Positions 1-8,810 of a stretch of DNA of 64,000 nucleotides are shown here, one piece after another; the first letter of the stretch is position 1, and the number at the start of each line of letters is the position of its first letter. This stretch comes from Brevibacillus ruminantium. GTDB lineage: Bacteria; Bacillota; Bacilli; Brevibacillales; Brevibacillaceae. The stretch covers positions 508,501 to 572,500 of the forward strand of contig NZ_CP098755.1 in assembly GCF_023746555.1 (NCBI RefSeq). Direction: 5' to 3'. The translations under genes were made by a program, and so were the position numbers. A model generated the notes under the pieces. That model ran no database searches. It had not been told where the DNA came from and saw nothing but the letters and a program-made list of their open reading frames with translations.

Positions 1-1
1 G

Positions 2-607
2 GAACAAGTGATGGAAGCACGTCACAGTGTACGCAAATACGATGCGAGCCAAGCGATCCCTCGGGGAGTACTGAACGAAATCCTTCGGTTGGCGGCTACA
101 GCCCCATCCTCCTGGAACCTTCAACACTGGCGGTTCCTGGTCGTGACAGATCAGACCCACAAGGAGCGCCTGCTGCCGATTGCCTATGGACAACAGCAGG
201 TCGTAGATGCCCCAGCCGTGATTGTGATTTTGGCAGATCTGGAGGCAGACAAATCTGCGCTGCCGATTTACAATGATTCGCTTGCCAAGGGCCTCGTGAA
301 CGAGCAGGTGCGTGATACGCTGGTAGCTCAAATCGAAAATGCGTATCGTGACAATCCGCAGCTCGCCCGGGATGAAGCCATTCGCAATTCTTCTCTGGCC
401 GCCATGCAGCTCATGCTGGCAGCGAAGGCCAAAGGTTATGACACATGCCCCATGGGAGGGTTTGACCGGGATGCGCTGATCCAGGCATTCAACATTCCCG
501 GCCGCTATCTGCCATCGATGATCATCACTGTGGGCAAGGCGAGTGTACCGGCTCACCCCACATCGCGCTTTGGACTGGATGAGCTGGTTATTGAAAACAG
601 TTTCTGA
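2..607 (+). CDS. Nitroreductase family protein (5' end outside window)
   Basis: FMN-dependent nitroreductase-fold oxidoreductase that would reduce nitro or quinone-like compounds with NAD(P)H in the cytoplasm. The visible N-terminus, MEARHSVRKYD, matches the family's first motif, R-S-(V/I)-R-x-(Y/F), which binds the FMN phosphate. APSSWNLQHWRF and the late CPMGGFD stretch are also family-typical. The frame stays open to the first bases of the window, and the family normally has 5-15 residues before this motif, so the true start is probably upstream. Roughly 200 residues are visible, close to full length. A terminator follows directly. The natural substrate cannot be told from sequence. Confidence 0.9.
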   Translation, partial: EQVMEARHSVRKYDASQAIPRGVLNEILRLAATAPSSWNLQHWRFLVVTDQTHKERLLPIAYGQQQVVDAPAVIVILADLEADKSALPIYNDSLAKGLVNEQVRDTLVAQIENAYRDNPQLARDEAIRNSSLAAMQLMLAAKAKGYDTCPMGGFDRDALIQAFNIPGRYLPSMIITVGKASVPAHPTSRFGLDELVIENSF

Positions 608-626
608 TCAAACCCTCGATGAGGAG

Positions 627-660
627 GAACACCCGCAGTGCCGGGTGTTCTTTTTACTTT
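627..660 (+). terminator. Intrinsic terminator after nitroreductase gene
   Basis: Nine-base stem GAACACCCG (627-635) pairs with CGGGTGTTC (642-650), with a 6-nt loop, followed by TTTTTACTTT. The T-run lies only on the + side, so it ends the nitroreductase transcript and not the convergent kinase gene. Confidence 0.85.
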
Positions 661-694
661 TTCCTGTTGGACGTAGCTTTGATAGAGGTTTTCC

Positions 695-2098
695 TTACGA
701 TGATGGCAGGCTCTGGGCGAGAGGAAGCTCGACGGAGACGGTTGTTCCTGTTCCCTGCGTGCTATCGATGTGAAACTGGCCTTTATGCAAATGAATGAGT
801 TCCCGGCAGATAGACAAGCCCAGGCCGCTTCCCGGCTGTTTGGATTGGCCTTTGTAAAATCTCTCCGTGATGCGGGGCATGTCTGACGGGGAAATGCCAT
901 CACCGGTGTCGCGAACGAAGACCCGCACATGGCTTTGGTCCGTTTGGCAGGACACCTGAACGGAGCCGCCGCCGGGAGTAAATTTAAAGGCATTGTCCAG
1001 CAAGTTTACGAAAATCTGCTTCATTCGATTGGGATCAACCGAAACAGGCAGAGGAGCTGAGGGAATTTGGACATCAAAGTCCACATTTTTCTCCTGGGCG
1101 CGAACAGTAAACTGAATCCGCACATCCTCCAGGATATCGCGAAGATCCAGCCTTTCGACATGCAGCCGCAGTTCACCGGATTGAAATTTGGAAAAATCGA
1201 GAAGTTCTTCGACCAGCCCGATTAAACGGTCCGTTTCTTTGGAGATCACTTCCAGTCCCAGCATCGTCTCCTCTTTATCTTCGAGCCCGCCGGAAATCAG
1301 GGTTTCTCCCCAGCCCTTGATCGACGTAAGCGGCGTACGCAGCTCGTGGGAAACGGAAGAGATAAAGTCATTTTTCATTTCCTCGTTTTTGCCGATTTCT
1401 TCCGCCATGTAGTTAAAGGTTTCGGCCAGCGTACCGACCTCATCATCGAATTGTTTCTTGGCGCGCGTGGAGAAATTGCCGGTCGCCATTTGGGTGGCTG
1501 CGCGAGTCAAATCCTGAATGGGACCGACGATGCGGTTGGCGATGATCAAGCTGAGCGCAAAGGCAAATACGACGACGATCAAGCCGACGCCCGCTCCGTA
1601 CATAGCGATACGGTTCACGGCAGCGTAGAGCGGCTCTGCCGAGATGGAATAGCGCAATACGCCGACATGATCCCCCAGATACGTGAGGGGATTGGAAACA
1701 GCGATCACGCGCTCCTTTGTCTGCGGGGCTTTGCCGACGTACAAGCCCATGCCCGTTTGCAAGGCAGAAGAGACATCTGGCGTGCCGATCACTTCGGCTG
1801 TCTGGAAGCCGTATGAATTCAGCAGTACTCTCCCGTCCAGCGCGAGGACTTCAATCTTCGCATTTTCCTCTTTGGAGACATTCTCCAGGATGTAGCGGGA
1901 CTTGTCTTTGAGCCCATAGCCGCCCGCATACTTGTTAACAAAATTGGTGAAGGTTACGGATCGGGTGACGAGTGTTTCCGTGGCAGTTCCAAAGTAATAG
2001 GTGTGCACGGCCCAGTAAAACAATCCTTCCAACAGAAGGACGATCAAGAGCAAGATCAATCCAAAATGGATAATCAGCCGTGCTCTAATTCCCTTCAT
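695..2098 (-). CDS. HAMP-domain sensor histidine kinase
   Basis: Membrane sensor kinase of about 467 residues, partner of the OmpR-type regulator whose 3' end it overlaps by 14 nt. Order: membrane segment about 10-30; extracytoplasmic sensor region about 31-160; second membrane segment about 165-188; HAMP linker after it; HisKA box SHELRTPLTSIKG with phospho-acceptor His251; then HATPase with an N-box (NLLDNAFKFTP) and G-boxes (DTGDGI, GSGLGLSI). I chose the ATG at 2098 because MKGIRARLIIHFG begins a normal kinase N-terminus; the open frame further upstream lies inside the regulator gene. The signal sensed is unknown. The lipoprotein gene next door may act with it. Confidence 0.92.
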   Translation of the reverse strand: MKGIRARLIIHFGLILLLIVLLLEGLFYWAVHTYYFGTATETLVTRSVTFTNFVNKYAGGYGLKDKSRYILENVSKEENAKIEVLALDGRVLLNSYGFQTAEVIGTPDVSSALQTGMGLYVGKAPQTKERVIAVSNPLTYLGDHVGVLRYSISAEPLYAAVNRIAMYGAGVGLIVVVFAFALSLIIANRIVGPIQDLTRAATQMATGNFSTRAKKQFDDEVGTLAETFNYMAEEIGKNEEMKNDFISSVSHELRTPLTSIKGWGETLISGGLEDKEETMLGLEVISKETDRLIGLVEELLDFSKFQSGELRLHVERLDLRDILEDVRIQFTVRAQEKNVDFDVQIPSAPLPVSVDPNRMKQIFVNLLDNAFKFTPGGGSVQVSCQTDQSHVRVFVRDTGDGISPSDMPRITERFYKGQSKQPGSGLGLSICRELIHLHKGQFHIDSTQGTGTTVSVELPLAQSLPSS

Positions 2099-2795
2099 CG
2101 GTGCTTTCCTTTCTCCAGAGATAGCCGTAGCCCCAGACGGTTTCCACATAGGCAGGGTGGGCGGGATCATCCTCGATCTTTTGACGGATGCGGCGAATAT
2201 TGACATCCACCACTTTCAGATCGCCGACGTAAAACTGGCCCCACACCTCTGTCAAAATATCATCCCTGCTGATGGCCTTGTTGGCGTTTTCCGCCAGCAG
2301 CTTCAGGATGGCAAACTCTTTCGGCGTGAGATCAATCTCTTGTTTCTGTTTGACCAGCTTTCTTTCGTCCAGCAGCAATTGAAAGGGGGGAATGTCAATC
2401 ACATGCGGTTCCTCCGCTTTCACGTCAAGGGCGGTCAGCCTGCGATGCAATGCTTTCACGCGGGCCAAAAGCTCCGTCGGACTAAAGGGCTTGACCACGT
2501 AGTCATCCGCTCCGTACTCCAGCCCCATGACCTTGTCCTGCTCCTGACTTTTGGCGGTCAGCATGATAATTCCCATGCGCGGGTATTTGCGGCGCAGCCG
2601 GTCACATACCTCAAAACCATCGATGCCCGGGAGCATCACATCGAGGATGGCAATCTCAATATCGGTTTGCCTATCTGCGATCTCCAAAGCCTCTTCACCG
2701 GAGGAAGCCTCGATCACCTCGCAGTCGTGACGCTTGAGATTGATTCTGACGAAATCGCGGATCGACTTTTCATCTTCCAACAGCAACACTTTCAT
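2085..2795 (-). CDS. OmpR/PhoB-family response regulator
   Basis: DNA-binding regulator of 236 residues. It has a receiver domain (about 1-115) with acidic pocket LLLEDEK, phospho-acceptor Asp52 (AILDVMLPG) and conserved Lys (VVKPF), then an OmpR-type winged helix (about 135-230) ending in the usual VWGYGYLWR wing. It sits between the lipoprotein gene upstream and the kinase gene downstream on the same strand, so the three probably form one unit. Target genes cannot be read from the sequence; the adjacent lipoprotein is the natural candidate. Confidence 0.95.
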   Translation of the reverse strand: MKVLLLEDEKSIRDFVRINLKRHDCEVIEASSGEEALEIADRQTDIEIAILDVMLPGIDGFEVCDRLRRKYPRMGIIMLTAKSQEQDKVMGLEYGADDYVVKPFSPTELLARVKALHRRLTALDVKAEEPHVIDIPPFQLLLDERKLVKQKQEIDLTPKEFAILKLLAENANKAISRDDILTEVWGQFYVGDLKVVDVNIRRIRQKIEDDPAHPAYVETVWGYGYLWRKESTDEGN

Positions 2796-2831
2796 GATTG
2801 ACGTCTCCTTACAAAACCGAATCGGCCGATG

Positions 2832-4193
2832 TTACAACGGCATTTTTAACGGCCGGAACAACTGCCTGATCTCATCTGTGGTGAGCAGCAAGGAATTGTA
2901 CTCCCGCAGGGCAGCTCCACTCAGATTACCGGGTTTTTGCGGTTGAATGGCGACCAGAACTTTCTTGCTTGCTTCTGACAATACCAGATAAGGAGTCTGT
3001 TTGCCTTCAAAAGACTTTTCCATCTTGGCCCATTCCTGTTGGGGAATCATCTGGAACGTCAGCAGGGTCGCCTTGTTCTCTCCATTTTGGCCGTTATAAA
3101 CCATATGGACAACGTTTACCCCCGGATCAGGGTTTCGTTCGACGGTGAATTTGTCCTTCCATTTTTCCGGGATGCGGAAATCAAAGCCGAGGTTATAGCT
3201 TTGAAAGTGATCTTCGACATGCGTAAGTCCGGTTCCCCCGTCCCATTGATAATAGGAGGCAATCCAGGGGATTTCCGCCATGGACAGATCATCGGTACCT
3301 GGAGGCTGGGTATGAATGCCGATCTCGATAATCCCATCGCCGTTGATGTCTTCACTGTACAAGGAATAGGGCTTGAAGGTCGGGTTTTCCTCGCCGAGAT
3401 TTGCCAGGGGACGACGCAAATGGCCGTCGTCGAAAATCAACAGCTCCGTCATCGCCGAATGTGCGCCCAGTCCGGCCTCGATAAAGATCCCTTTTGTTGT
3501 GGCGGAGGCTTTCCCGATGATGGCTTTTTCGTAGCCGTTTATACTGCCTTCCAGTGAAATTTCCGTCCATTTGGTTAGGGTGTTGTCTGTCGCTCCGTAC
3601 ACCTCTGCCTTGGAGGTGAGGCTGCTGTGATCATGGATAATCAATGTCAGCTCTTGCTGCTCATCCCCGATGAGATCGCCAACAGCCATGACGGTGTACG
3701 ACTGCTTCAGCAGTTCCTGCGGTGTGTTTTCTTTAAACGAATAGACGGACAACTCTTTGTTCAGGCCGTCGCCTCCACCCCAGCCAATCAGCATTTCCGG
3801 GATTCCGTCCCCGGTCAAATCAACATATTGCACATAGTCCAGCTCACGACCGATCCCGGAGAAAGAAGCTGCCTTTTTCCAGTTTCCCCCGCTTTGCGTC
3901 AAGACCAGTACGCCAATCTCGTAGTCGGTTTTTTCCGTTTTGTAAAAGGCGATCACCTCAGGTGAACCGTCTCCGGTCAAATCCTGCAGGGACACAGCAC
4001 TGGATTCCTCCGGATGTAAGGGTACGGTCAACTGTGAGCCAGGGGGAAGGAATTGCATCACTGCTTGGTTGATCGACTGCTGATTGCCGTCGGCGGCAGG
4101 AGCCCGCATCAACTCAGTGGGAGTATCCGTAAAACCGCATCCGCCTGTCAAAATGACAGACAGGATAGCGAGAGACAGCCCAAGTTTTTTCAT
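2832..4193 (-). CDS. Secreted lipoprotein with FG-GAP/VCBS-like Asp-rich repeats
   Basis: Predicted lipoprotein of 453 residues. The signal peptide MKKLGLSLAILSVILTGGC ends in a lipobox with the lipid-bearing Cys at residue 19. The body carries several DxTGDGxxE-type segments (DLTGDGSPEV, DLTGDGIPEM, DINGDGIIEI), the calcium-binding loops of FG-GAP/VCBS beta-propeller blades. Start chosen at the ATG at 4193 behind AAAGGAACG; the longer open frame upstream reads antisense through the divergent secreted-protein gene. Its regulator and kinase genes follow at 37 nt, so it may be an accessory sensor or an output of that system (inference). Molecular function unknown. Confidence 0.85.
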   Translation of the reverse strand: MKKLGLSLAILSVILTGGCGFTDTPTELMRAPAADGNQQSINQAVMQFLPPGSQLTVPLHPEESSAVSLQDLTGDGSPEVIAFYKTEKTDYEIGVLVLTQSGGNWKKAASFSGIGRELDYVQYVDLTGDGIPEMLIGWGGGDGLNKELSVYSFKENTPQELLKQSYTVMAVGDLIGDEQQELTLIIHDHSSLTSKAEVYGATDNTLTKWTEISLEGSINGYEKAIIGKASATTKGIFIEAGLGAHSAMTELLIFDDGHLRRPLANLGEENPTFKPYSLYSEDINGDGIIEIGIHTQPPGTDDLSMAEIPWIASYYQWDGGTGLTHVEDHFQSYNLGFDFRIPEKWKDKFTVERNPDPGVNVVHMVYNGQNGENKATLLTFQMIPQQEWAKMEKSFEGKQTPYLVLSEASKKVLVAIQPQKPGNLSGAALREYNSLLLTTDEIRQLFRPLKMPL

Positions 4194-4479
4194 CTGTCTA
4201 TTCGTTCCTTTCTGTTGGTGCTTATCGAGAGGGATCATTTCCTTTTCTTTTATTGTAGCTTGCCAGATGGGCGAAGTTGTTGCAAACCGGTAAAAATAGA
4301 GAATCAGAATTTCCAAAAAAGTACAGGCTGAGAAAGGCTTCTTTTTGCAACTATTCGCGGAAAAACTCCGTTTATGTATGAGAGAACACATGGCATGCAG
4401 CAGCGCCACTCCAAGGCCTGTTTCCAATGACAGCGGGAGATACAGAGAAGAAGCATGGAGAATAAGGGAGGAAGAGAGC

Positions 4480-5439
4480 ATGAAAGCATGGCATCGATCA
4501 TTCTGGGCAGCCGTTTTGGGCGTCCTTATCACGACAACCTCTGCCTGGACGGGTGTCCCTGTACGAGCAGAAGAAAAACTGCAGAAGCCTGCCAGCATCG
4601 TACGTATTTTACCGGAGCAGACCATTTTGTTTAGCATACAATTCATGGATGGCTTTCGGGCCAAAGTGACGGACAACAAGACGAGAAAAACAACCTGGGT
4701 GGATTTGACGCCAAGCAGGGAAGAGTACTTGCTTAGAGGAATCTATGATGCCCAAGGGAGATTGAAAAAACCAACGAACGGCTTTGCGGAGCAGCTGGTA
4801 GAGCTGATCCCTTACCGGGCGATAGATGGATCGATTCATTACGTAGGCAGACAGATAATTTGGGGGATAAATGGAGAGAATCGGATTGCCAACGCCACGA
4901 GCGTGTGGTCAGTCAAGGATCAGAAGGCGGAGCTCGTCAGTTTGACGGTAACTTCGGGTGATTCAGACAACATGCCCTCTTTAGACGTGTTCATCAACAA
5001 CGGGTTTAGCATGTTTACAGATATTACCTTTGTACTGGATACCAAGTACGCCGATGTTACGGGGGATGGAATCAGAGATCACGTCCTGCTGATTGGCGAC
5101 AAACCCGGCCTATACCTGGGGCTGCCGGCGGAAAACCTCCACATCGTCGTCCTGGACGGGAAAACAAAACAGCAGACCCATGCGTCCGTCGGTGCCATGG
5201 ATAAAGGAGTCTTGCCAAAGCTGAGCATCGGTCCTGTTAATCAGGATGGGGGCAAGAACATTCTCGTAACGATTCCAACCGAACATGGCAATGTGTACAG
5301 CGCGATCAGCTGGAAGGATAGCCACCCGGTGGTCTTGATTGACCAGGCAGAGCTGAATAACCCGCAGGCCTACAAGGTCGTGACGGATACTCACGGGGTC
5401 GGATTCGCCGTGCAAAAGGCGGTGCCAGCCGGCGAATAA
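4480..5439 (+). CDS. Secreted protein with DxTGDG motif, function unknown
   Basis: Protein of 319 residues with a Sec signal peptide: positive MKAWHR, hydrophobic stretch, then a likely cut after VPVRAEE at about residue 30. Start chosen at 4480 behind GGGAGGAAGAG. It contains DVTGDGIRDHVLLIGD and NQDGGKNILVTI, the same type of Asp-rich loops as in the divergent lipoprotein, so both may share an FG-GAP-like fold (inference). The two start codons are 286 bp apart and may share a control region. I do not recognise a named family. A stem-loop terminator follows 15 nt after the stop. Confidence 0.8.
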   Translation: MKAWHRSFWAAVLGVLITTTSAWTGVPVRAEEKLQKPASIVRILPEQTILFSIQFMDGFRAKVTDNKTRKTTWVDLTPSREEYLLRGIYDAQGRLKKPTNGFAEQLVELIPYRAIDGSIHYVGRQIIWGINGENRIANATSVWSVKDQKAELVSLTVTSGDSDNMPSLDVFINNGFSMFTDITFVLDTKYADVTGDGIRDHVLLIGDKPGLYLGLPAENLHIVVLDGKTKQQTHASVGAMDKGVLPKLSIGPVNQDGGKNILVTIPTEHGNVYSAISWKDSHPVVLIDQAELNNPQAYKVVTDTHGVGFAVQKAVPAGE

Positions 5440-5454
5440 GGTACGCAATAAAAA

Positions 5455-5510
5455 AGAGAAGGTGCTTCCTCCTGTCTGGTGAAGACAGAAGGGGCACCTC
5501 TCTTGTTTTC
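5455..5510 (+). terminator. Intrinsic terminator after secreted-protein gene
   Basis: A long stem-loop: AGGTGC (5460-5465) pairs with GCACCT (5494-5499), extended by AGAG/CTCT and by an inner CTGTCT/AGACAG stem, followed by TTGTTTTC. Confidence 0.75.
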
Positions 5511-5754
5511 GGCCCTCCGATTTTCCAGCTTCGTGGATCGTCCCGATACGTTCCGGGCGTGTCGAAGAGAGAATCAAGCCGCCTTCGCCCATAATATTGA
5601 TATGCTGGCCAGTCTCTTCATGCAGAAGTTGTACAATCTCGTCAAAAAACCGTCCTGTAAAAAGGAAAATGAGCTCATCAGAATTCCCCGCATTTCCTGG
5701 AATGGTACCATGAATATACAGAAGTGGAACAGGTTTTTGCATGTGGCAGCGCAA
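5510..5754 (-). pseudogene. Remnant of CdaR-type sugar-diacid regulator (N-terminal fragment)
   Basis: On the minus strand the translated stretch FFDEIVQLLHEETGQHIN followed by IMGEGGLILSSTRPERIGTIHEAGK matches the start of the sugar-diacid recognition domain that opens CdaR-type regulators (about 5521-5665). Full-length members are about 370-400 residues with a C-terminal helix-turn-helix. Here similarity stops after about 50 residues and the frame then runs into the terminator of the neighbouring gene. There is no convincing ribosome-binding site and the N-terminal extension is not family-like. I read it as a decayed gene fragment; the match is from memory of the family pattern. Confidence 0.5.
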
Positions 5755-5852
5755 CCAAAAAATGTGCGAATAATTCAGTATTTTTTGGTTGTTCTAACTA
5801 AATGTTTATAATCTCTCACAAAAATATGCAGAGAATGACAGCGCTTGCCTTT

Positions 5853-5873
5853 TAATCGTAATGCTTACGATTT
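5853..5873. promoter_or_regulatory. Zur box 1
   Basis: TAATCGTAATGCTTACGATT(T) at 5853-5873 matches the Bacillus Zur consensus AAATCGTAAT-N-ATTACGATTT at nearly every position. It lies immediately upstream of the -35 element of the GTPase promoter. Confidence 0.9.
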
Positions 5874-5876
5874 GTC

Positions 5877-5905
5877 TTGACTCGGATGAAGAGTCGGGTT
5901 AGGAT
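5877..5905 (+). promoter_or_regulatory. Sigma-A promoter of the zinc-starvation operon
   Basis: TTGACT (5877-5882), 17-nt spacer, TAGGAT (5900-5905). It is flanked by the two Zur boxes, the arrangement expected for repression when zinc is sufficient. Confidence 0.75.
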
Positions 5906-5912
5906 AGTATTT

Positions 5913-5933
5913 AAATCGTAATCAATACGATTT
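5913..5933. promoter_or_regulatory. Zur box 2
   Basis: AAATCGTAAT at 5913-5922, a central C, then AATACGATTT at 5924-5933: a near-perfect Zur operator covering the expected transcription start just downstream of the -10 element. Confidence 0.92.
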
Positions 5934-5959
5934 ATATTTGTTCAGGGAGTGTACGGATC

Positions 5960-7168
5960 ATGACAGATAGAAGAATTCCGGTAACGGTGCTGAGCGGTTA
6001 TTTGGGTGCTGGGAAAACCACGATGCTGAATCACGTGCTGAATAACCGTGAGGGCATGAAAGTGGCGGTCATCGTCAACGATTTGAGTGAAGTGAATGTG
6101 GACGGAGAATTGATTGCCCAGGGCGGCGGACTCTCTCGGGTTGAGGAGAAGGTCGTCGAAATGTCGAATGGCTGCATCTGCTGCACCCTGCGGGAGGATT
6201 TGCTTACAGAGGTAGAGCGGCTGGCCACAGAGGGAAAATACGATTATATCCTGATCGAATCAACCGGAATCGGGGAGCCTGTCCCGGTTGCCCAGACCTT
6301 TACATACGTCGACGAAGAGATGGGGATCGATCTGTCCCGTTACTGCCGTCTTGATACGATGGTGACCGTGGTGGATGCGAATCGTTTTTGGCATGATTTC
6401 TCCTCTGGTGAAAGCTTGCTGGAACGGATGCAGGCGGCGGGGGATGAGGATACCCGGGACGTTGTCGATTTGTTGATGAACCAGATTGAATTTTGTGATG
6501 TGCTGATTCTCAACAAATGTGATCTCGTCGAACCGGATCAGTTGAACGAACTGGAAGCCGTCCTGCGCAAATTGCAGCCGGAAGCCAAGCTGATTCGCAC
6601 CAGCCGTGGAAAGATCGATCCGCGGGATATTCTGAATACCGGTCTGTTTGATTTTGAAAAGGCAAGCCGCTCTGCCGGCTGGATCAAAGAACTGGAGCAG
6701 GGAGAGCATGTGCCGGAAACGGATGAATACGGAATCTCTTCGTTCGTGTACCGCAGACGGACACCGTTTCATCCAGAGCGCTTGGGCAGATGGCTGGAGA
6801 ACTGGCCGGAAGAGGTAGTGCGGGCCAAAGGCTTTGTCTGGATTGCGACCCGCAATGACCTGGCGATGACCCTCAGTCAGGCGGGTACTTCGATCGAAAT
6901 CGGAGCTGCCGGCTACTGGGTAGCGGCTTTGCCTGAACCGGAAAAGGCAGCGATTATGGCAGAAGATCCGGAGTGGGTCAGCACTTGGGACCGGCAGCAC
7001 GGGGATCGGCAAAATGAATTGGTCTTTATCGGCATCGGGATGGATCGCGAGAGAATCGAGCGGGAGCTGGATGATTGTCTGCTGACGGACGTTGAGCTTC
7101 AAGGGGATTGGAGCACACTTCCCGACCCGCTTCCAACCAGTGACACCGTAGTGGAGACATTGGTCTAG
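5960..7168 (+). CDS. zagA: COG0523 zinc-responsive GTPase (ZagA/YciC-like metallochaperone)
   Basis: CobW/COG0523 G3E-family GTPase of 402 residues, thought to deliver zinc to client enzymes during zinc limitation. Walker A GYLGAGKT at 13-20, metal-binding CxCC motif in NGCICCTL at about 70-77, ESTGIGEP switch at 100-107, guanine-specificity NKCD at 185-188, and a C-terminal CobW_C domain (about 260-385). Two Zur boxes bracket its promoter, as known for B. subtilis zagA (yciC). The next gene, 76 nt downstream, encodes a cysteine-poor L33, fitting a zinc-sparing operon. Subfamily assignment rests on the Zur boxes and architecture. Confidence 0.92.
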   Translation: MTDRRIPVTVLSGYLGAGKTTMLNHVLNNREGMKVAVIVNDLSEVNVDGELIAQGGGLSRVEEKVVEMSNGCICCTLREDLLTEVERLATEGKYDYILIESTGIGEPVPVAQTFTYVDEEMGIDLSRYCRLDTMVTVVDANRFWHDFSSGESLLERMQAAGDEDTRDVVDLLMNQIEFCDVLILNKCDLVEPDQLNELEAVLRKLQPEAKLIRTSRGKIDPRDILNTGLFDFEKASRSAGWIKELEQGEHVPETDEYGISSFVYRRRTPFHPERLGRWLENWPEEVVRAKGFVWIATRNDLAMTLSQAGTSIEIGAAGYWVAALPEPEKAAIMAEDPEWVSTWDRQHGDRQNELVFIGIGMDRERIERELDDCLLTDVELQGDWSTLPDPLPTSDTVVETLV

Positions 7169-7244
7169 GGCAAGGCCGCAAGCAAAACCGGGACCCGCTG
7201 CCTGCTCGATCCAGCACTATTTTCTACAAAAGGAGGAGTATGAC

Positions 7245-7394
7245 ATGCGTGTGCAGGTGACGTTGCAATGCACAGAAACAGGAGATCGTAACTACATCAC
7301 CACGAAAAATAAACGGAATCACCCGGAGCGTCTGGAACTGAGAAAATACTCGCCCCGGCTGAAAAAGCATACCCTTCATCGGGAAACAAAGTAA
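7245..7394 (+). CDS. rpmG: Ribosomal protein L33, zinc-independent (C-minus) paralogue
   Basis: Forty-nine residues: [20 protein letters not shown], then KNKR..., ending [16 protein letters not shown], a full-length L33 (bL33). Zinc-binding L33 has two CxxC pairs; here only one Cys remains (QCTETG, with YSPR in place of YCPR), so it cannot hold zinc. Such C-minus copies replace the zinc form under zinc starvation and free the metal, and are Zur-controlled in B. subtilis (established). It lies behind the Zur-controlled GTPase gene with no promoter of its own visible. Start ATG at 7245 follows AAAGGAGGAG; the overlapping ATG at 7240 hits a stop after six codons. Confidence 0.93.
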   Translation: MRVQVTLQCTETGDRNYITTKNKRNHPERLELRKYSPRLKKHTLHRETK

Positions 7395-7410
7395 CATCTT
7401 TTTACACAAA

Positions 7411-7447
7411 AAACTCTCCCCTGAGCGTCCAGGAGGAGAGTTTTTGT
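7411..7447 (+). terminator. Terminator of the Zur operon
   Basis: AAACTCTCC (7411-7419) pairs with GGAGAGTTT (7435-7443), and the T-run continues to 7447. It ends the GTPase-L33 transcript. Confidence 0.85.
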
Positions 7448-7493
7448 TTAGATGAAGGAGATGACGGGGGGCGGTGAATACGACCGCCTGTCT

Positions 7494-8660
7494 TTACGCT
7501 TCTTTTCTCAAGGCGAGCTCTTCCGGCCTTGTCTTTTTCTCGGAGAAGAAGATCTTCATCATCGGCGGCGTCACCACGGTAGTGACCAGAACAACGACAA
7601 TCAGTACGGCAAACATGTCCTGTGCCAATAGTTTTGCTTCCAGCCCGATCGAGGCGATGATCAAGGCCACCTCTCCGCGGGAAACCATCGCGGAACCAAT
7701 TCCCCAGGAGCTGCGCCAGTCAAAGCCGGATATTTTCGCACCAAACGCACCGCCAATGAATTTAGTCAGTACTGCCAATAAGCTAAGGCTGATAATCAGC
7801 CACAGATGGTCGATGATCCCGGCGAATTGGGCAGATACCCCAATTGAGGTGAAAAAGACCGGAACAAACACGCTGTAACTGATGGTTTCCACCTTTTCCG
7901 TGACTTCCTCTTTGAACTTGGTCAGACTGATGGCAATACCCGCGATATAGGAGCCGATGATCGCGGCCACCCCGGTGTATTCAGCCAGATAAGCAAACAG
8001 GAAACAGATGATCAGCGCAGAAGCTACGACAGATTCGGTTACCTGCAGGCGAGCGAACTTCCGCAAAACCCACGGCACCACTTTCCAGGACAACAGGATG
8101 ACGATACCAAAGAAGAGCACTTTCTTCAGGACGATCATTCCCAGATTGACGTCGCCTCCGGCAAAGCTCATCACAAACGCCAGAATGAGAATCACGACGA
8201 CATCGTCGATGACAGCGGCACCCAGAATAGTAGCGCCTTCCCTTGATTTTAATTTGCCCAGCTCTTTCAGCGCCTGGACAGAAATACTAACAGAAGTAGC
8301 AGACAGCAACAGACCCAGGAATACGGATTCAAACGGCGGCAGACCAATGACCATACCGGCGACATAGCCCAGAGCAAGAGGAGCGATGATTCCGGCTATG
8401 CCGACATTCATGGAAGCCTTTCCGGTGCGTTTGAACTCGTCGATATCTGTTTCCAATCCAGCGATAAACATCAGCAGGATGACACCGATTTGACTGATTT
8501 CCTTCAAAATCTCCGTATCATTGACCAAGCCCAGAACAGACGGGCCCAGGATGATCCCGATCAGCAATTTGCCGAGAACGGAGGGCTGCCCCAAGCGCGC
8601 ACTGATGTCTCCGGCGATTTTGGAAGCGAGCAAGATGATAGCCAGTTGTAAGATTAGCAT
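7494..8660 (-). CDS. CPA2-family Na+(K+)/H+ antiporter (GerN/NapA-like)
   Basis: Integral membrane cation/proton antiporter of 388 residues with about 12 hydrophobic segments and no C-terminal TrkA domain, the size of GerN/NapA proteins. ISARLGQPSVLGKLLIGIILGPSVLG and IGVILLMFIAGLETD are typical first segments; IDDVVVILILAF holds the conserved Asp-Asp pair for ion transport. Start at 8660 follows AAAGGTGG; upstream sequence in frame is leader RNA, not coding. A consensus promoter and an attenuator-like stem-loop precede it, so expression may be controlled by transcription termination. Whether Na+ or K+ is the main ion cannot be decided here. Confidence 0.9.
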   Translation of the reverse strand: MLILQLAIILLASKIAGDISARLGQPSVLGKLLIGIILGPSVLGLVNDTEILKEISQIGVILLMFIAGLETDIDEFKRTGKASMNVGIAGIIAPLALGYVAGMVIGLPPFESVFLGLLLSATSVSISVQALKELGKLKSREGATILGAAVIDDVVVILILAFVMSFAGGDVNLGMIVLKKVLFFGIVILLSWKVVPWVLRKFARLQVTESVVASALIICFLFAYLAEYTGVAAIIGSYIAGIAISLTKFKEEVTEKVETISYSVFVPVFFTSIGVSAQFAGIIDHLWLIISLSLLAVLTKFIGGAFGAKISGFDWRSSWGIGSAMVSRGEVALIIASIGLEAKLLAQDMFAVLIVVVLVTTVVTPPMMKIFFSEKKTRPEELALRKEA

Positions 8661-8706
8661 ACGGTATCCCCACCTTTTTCTAAATAATGTGGCAAAAGCA
8701 AAGAAA

Positions 8707-8774
8707 CAAAAAAAGCCTGCCACCACTAGCTCCTTTGCCGAAAAAAGGCAAAAGAAAGCCACTGGTGACAGGCT
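8707..8774 (-). promoter_or_regulatory. Terminator-like structured leader (attenuator) of the antiporter gene
   Basis: On the minus strand the leader contains AGCCTGTCACCA, a long imperfect inner stem (TTTTGCC/GGCAAAG), then TGGTGGCAGGCT followed by seven T. It sits between a strong promoter and the antiporter start, about 45 nt before the ATG. That placement makes it an attenuator rather than an end terminator; the inner stem could be part of a ligand- or ion-sensing fold. I could not match it to a named riboswitch class. Confidence 0.6.
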
Positions 8775-8810
8775 CCTCCTAAAATTTCGTACGTTTTTAA
8801 TTATGAGTTG

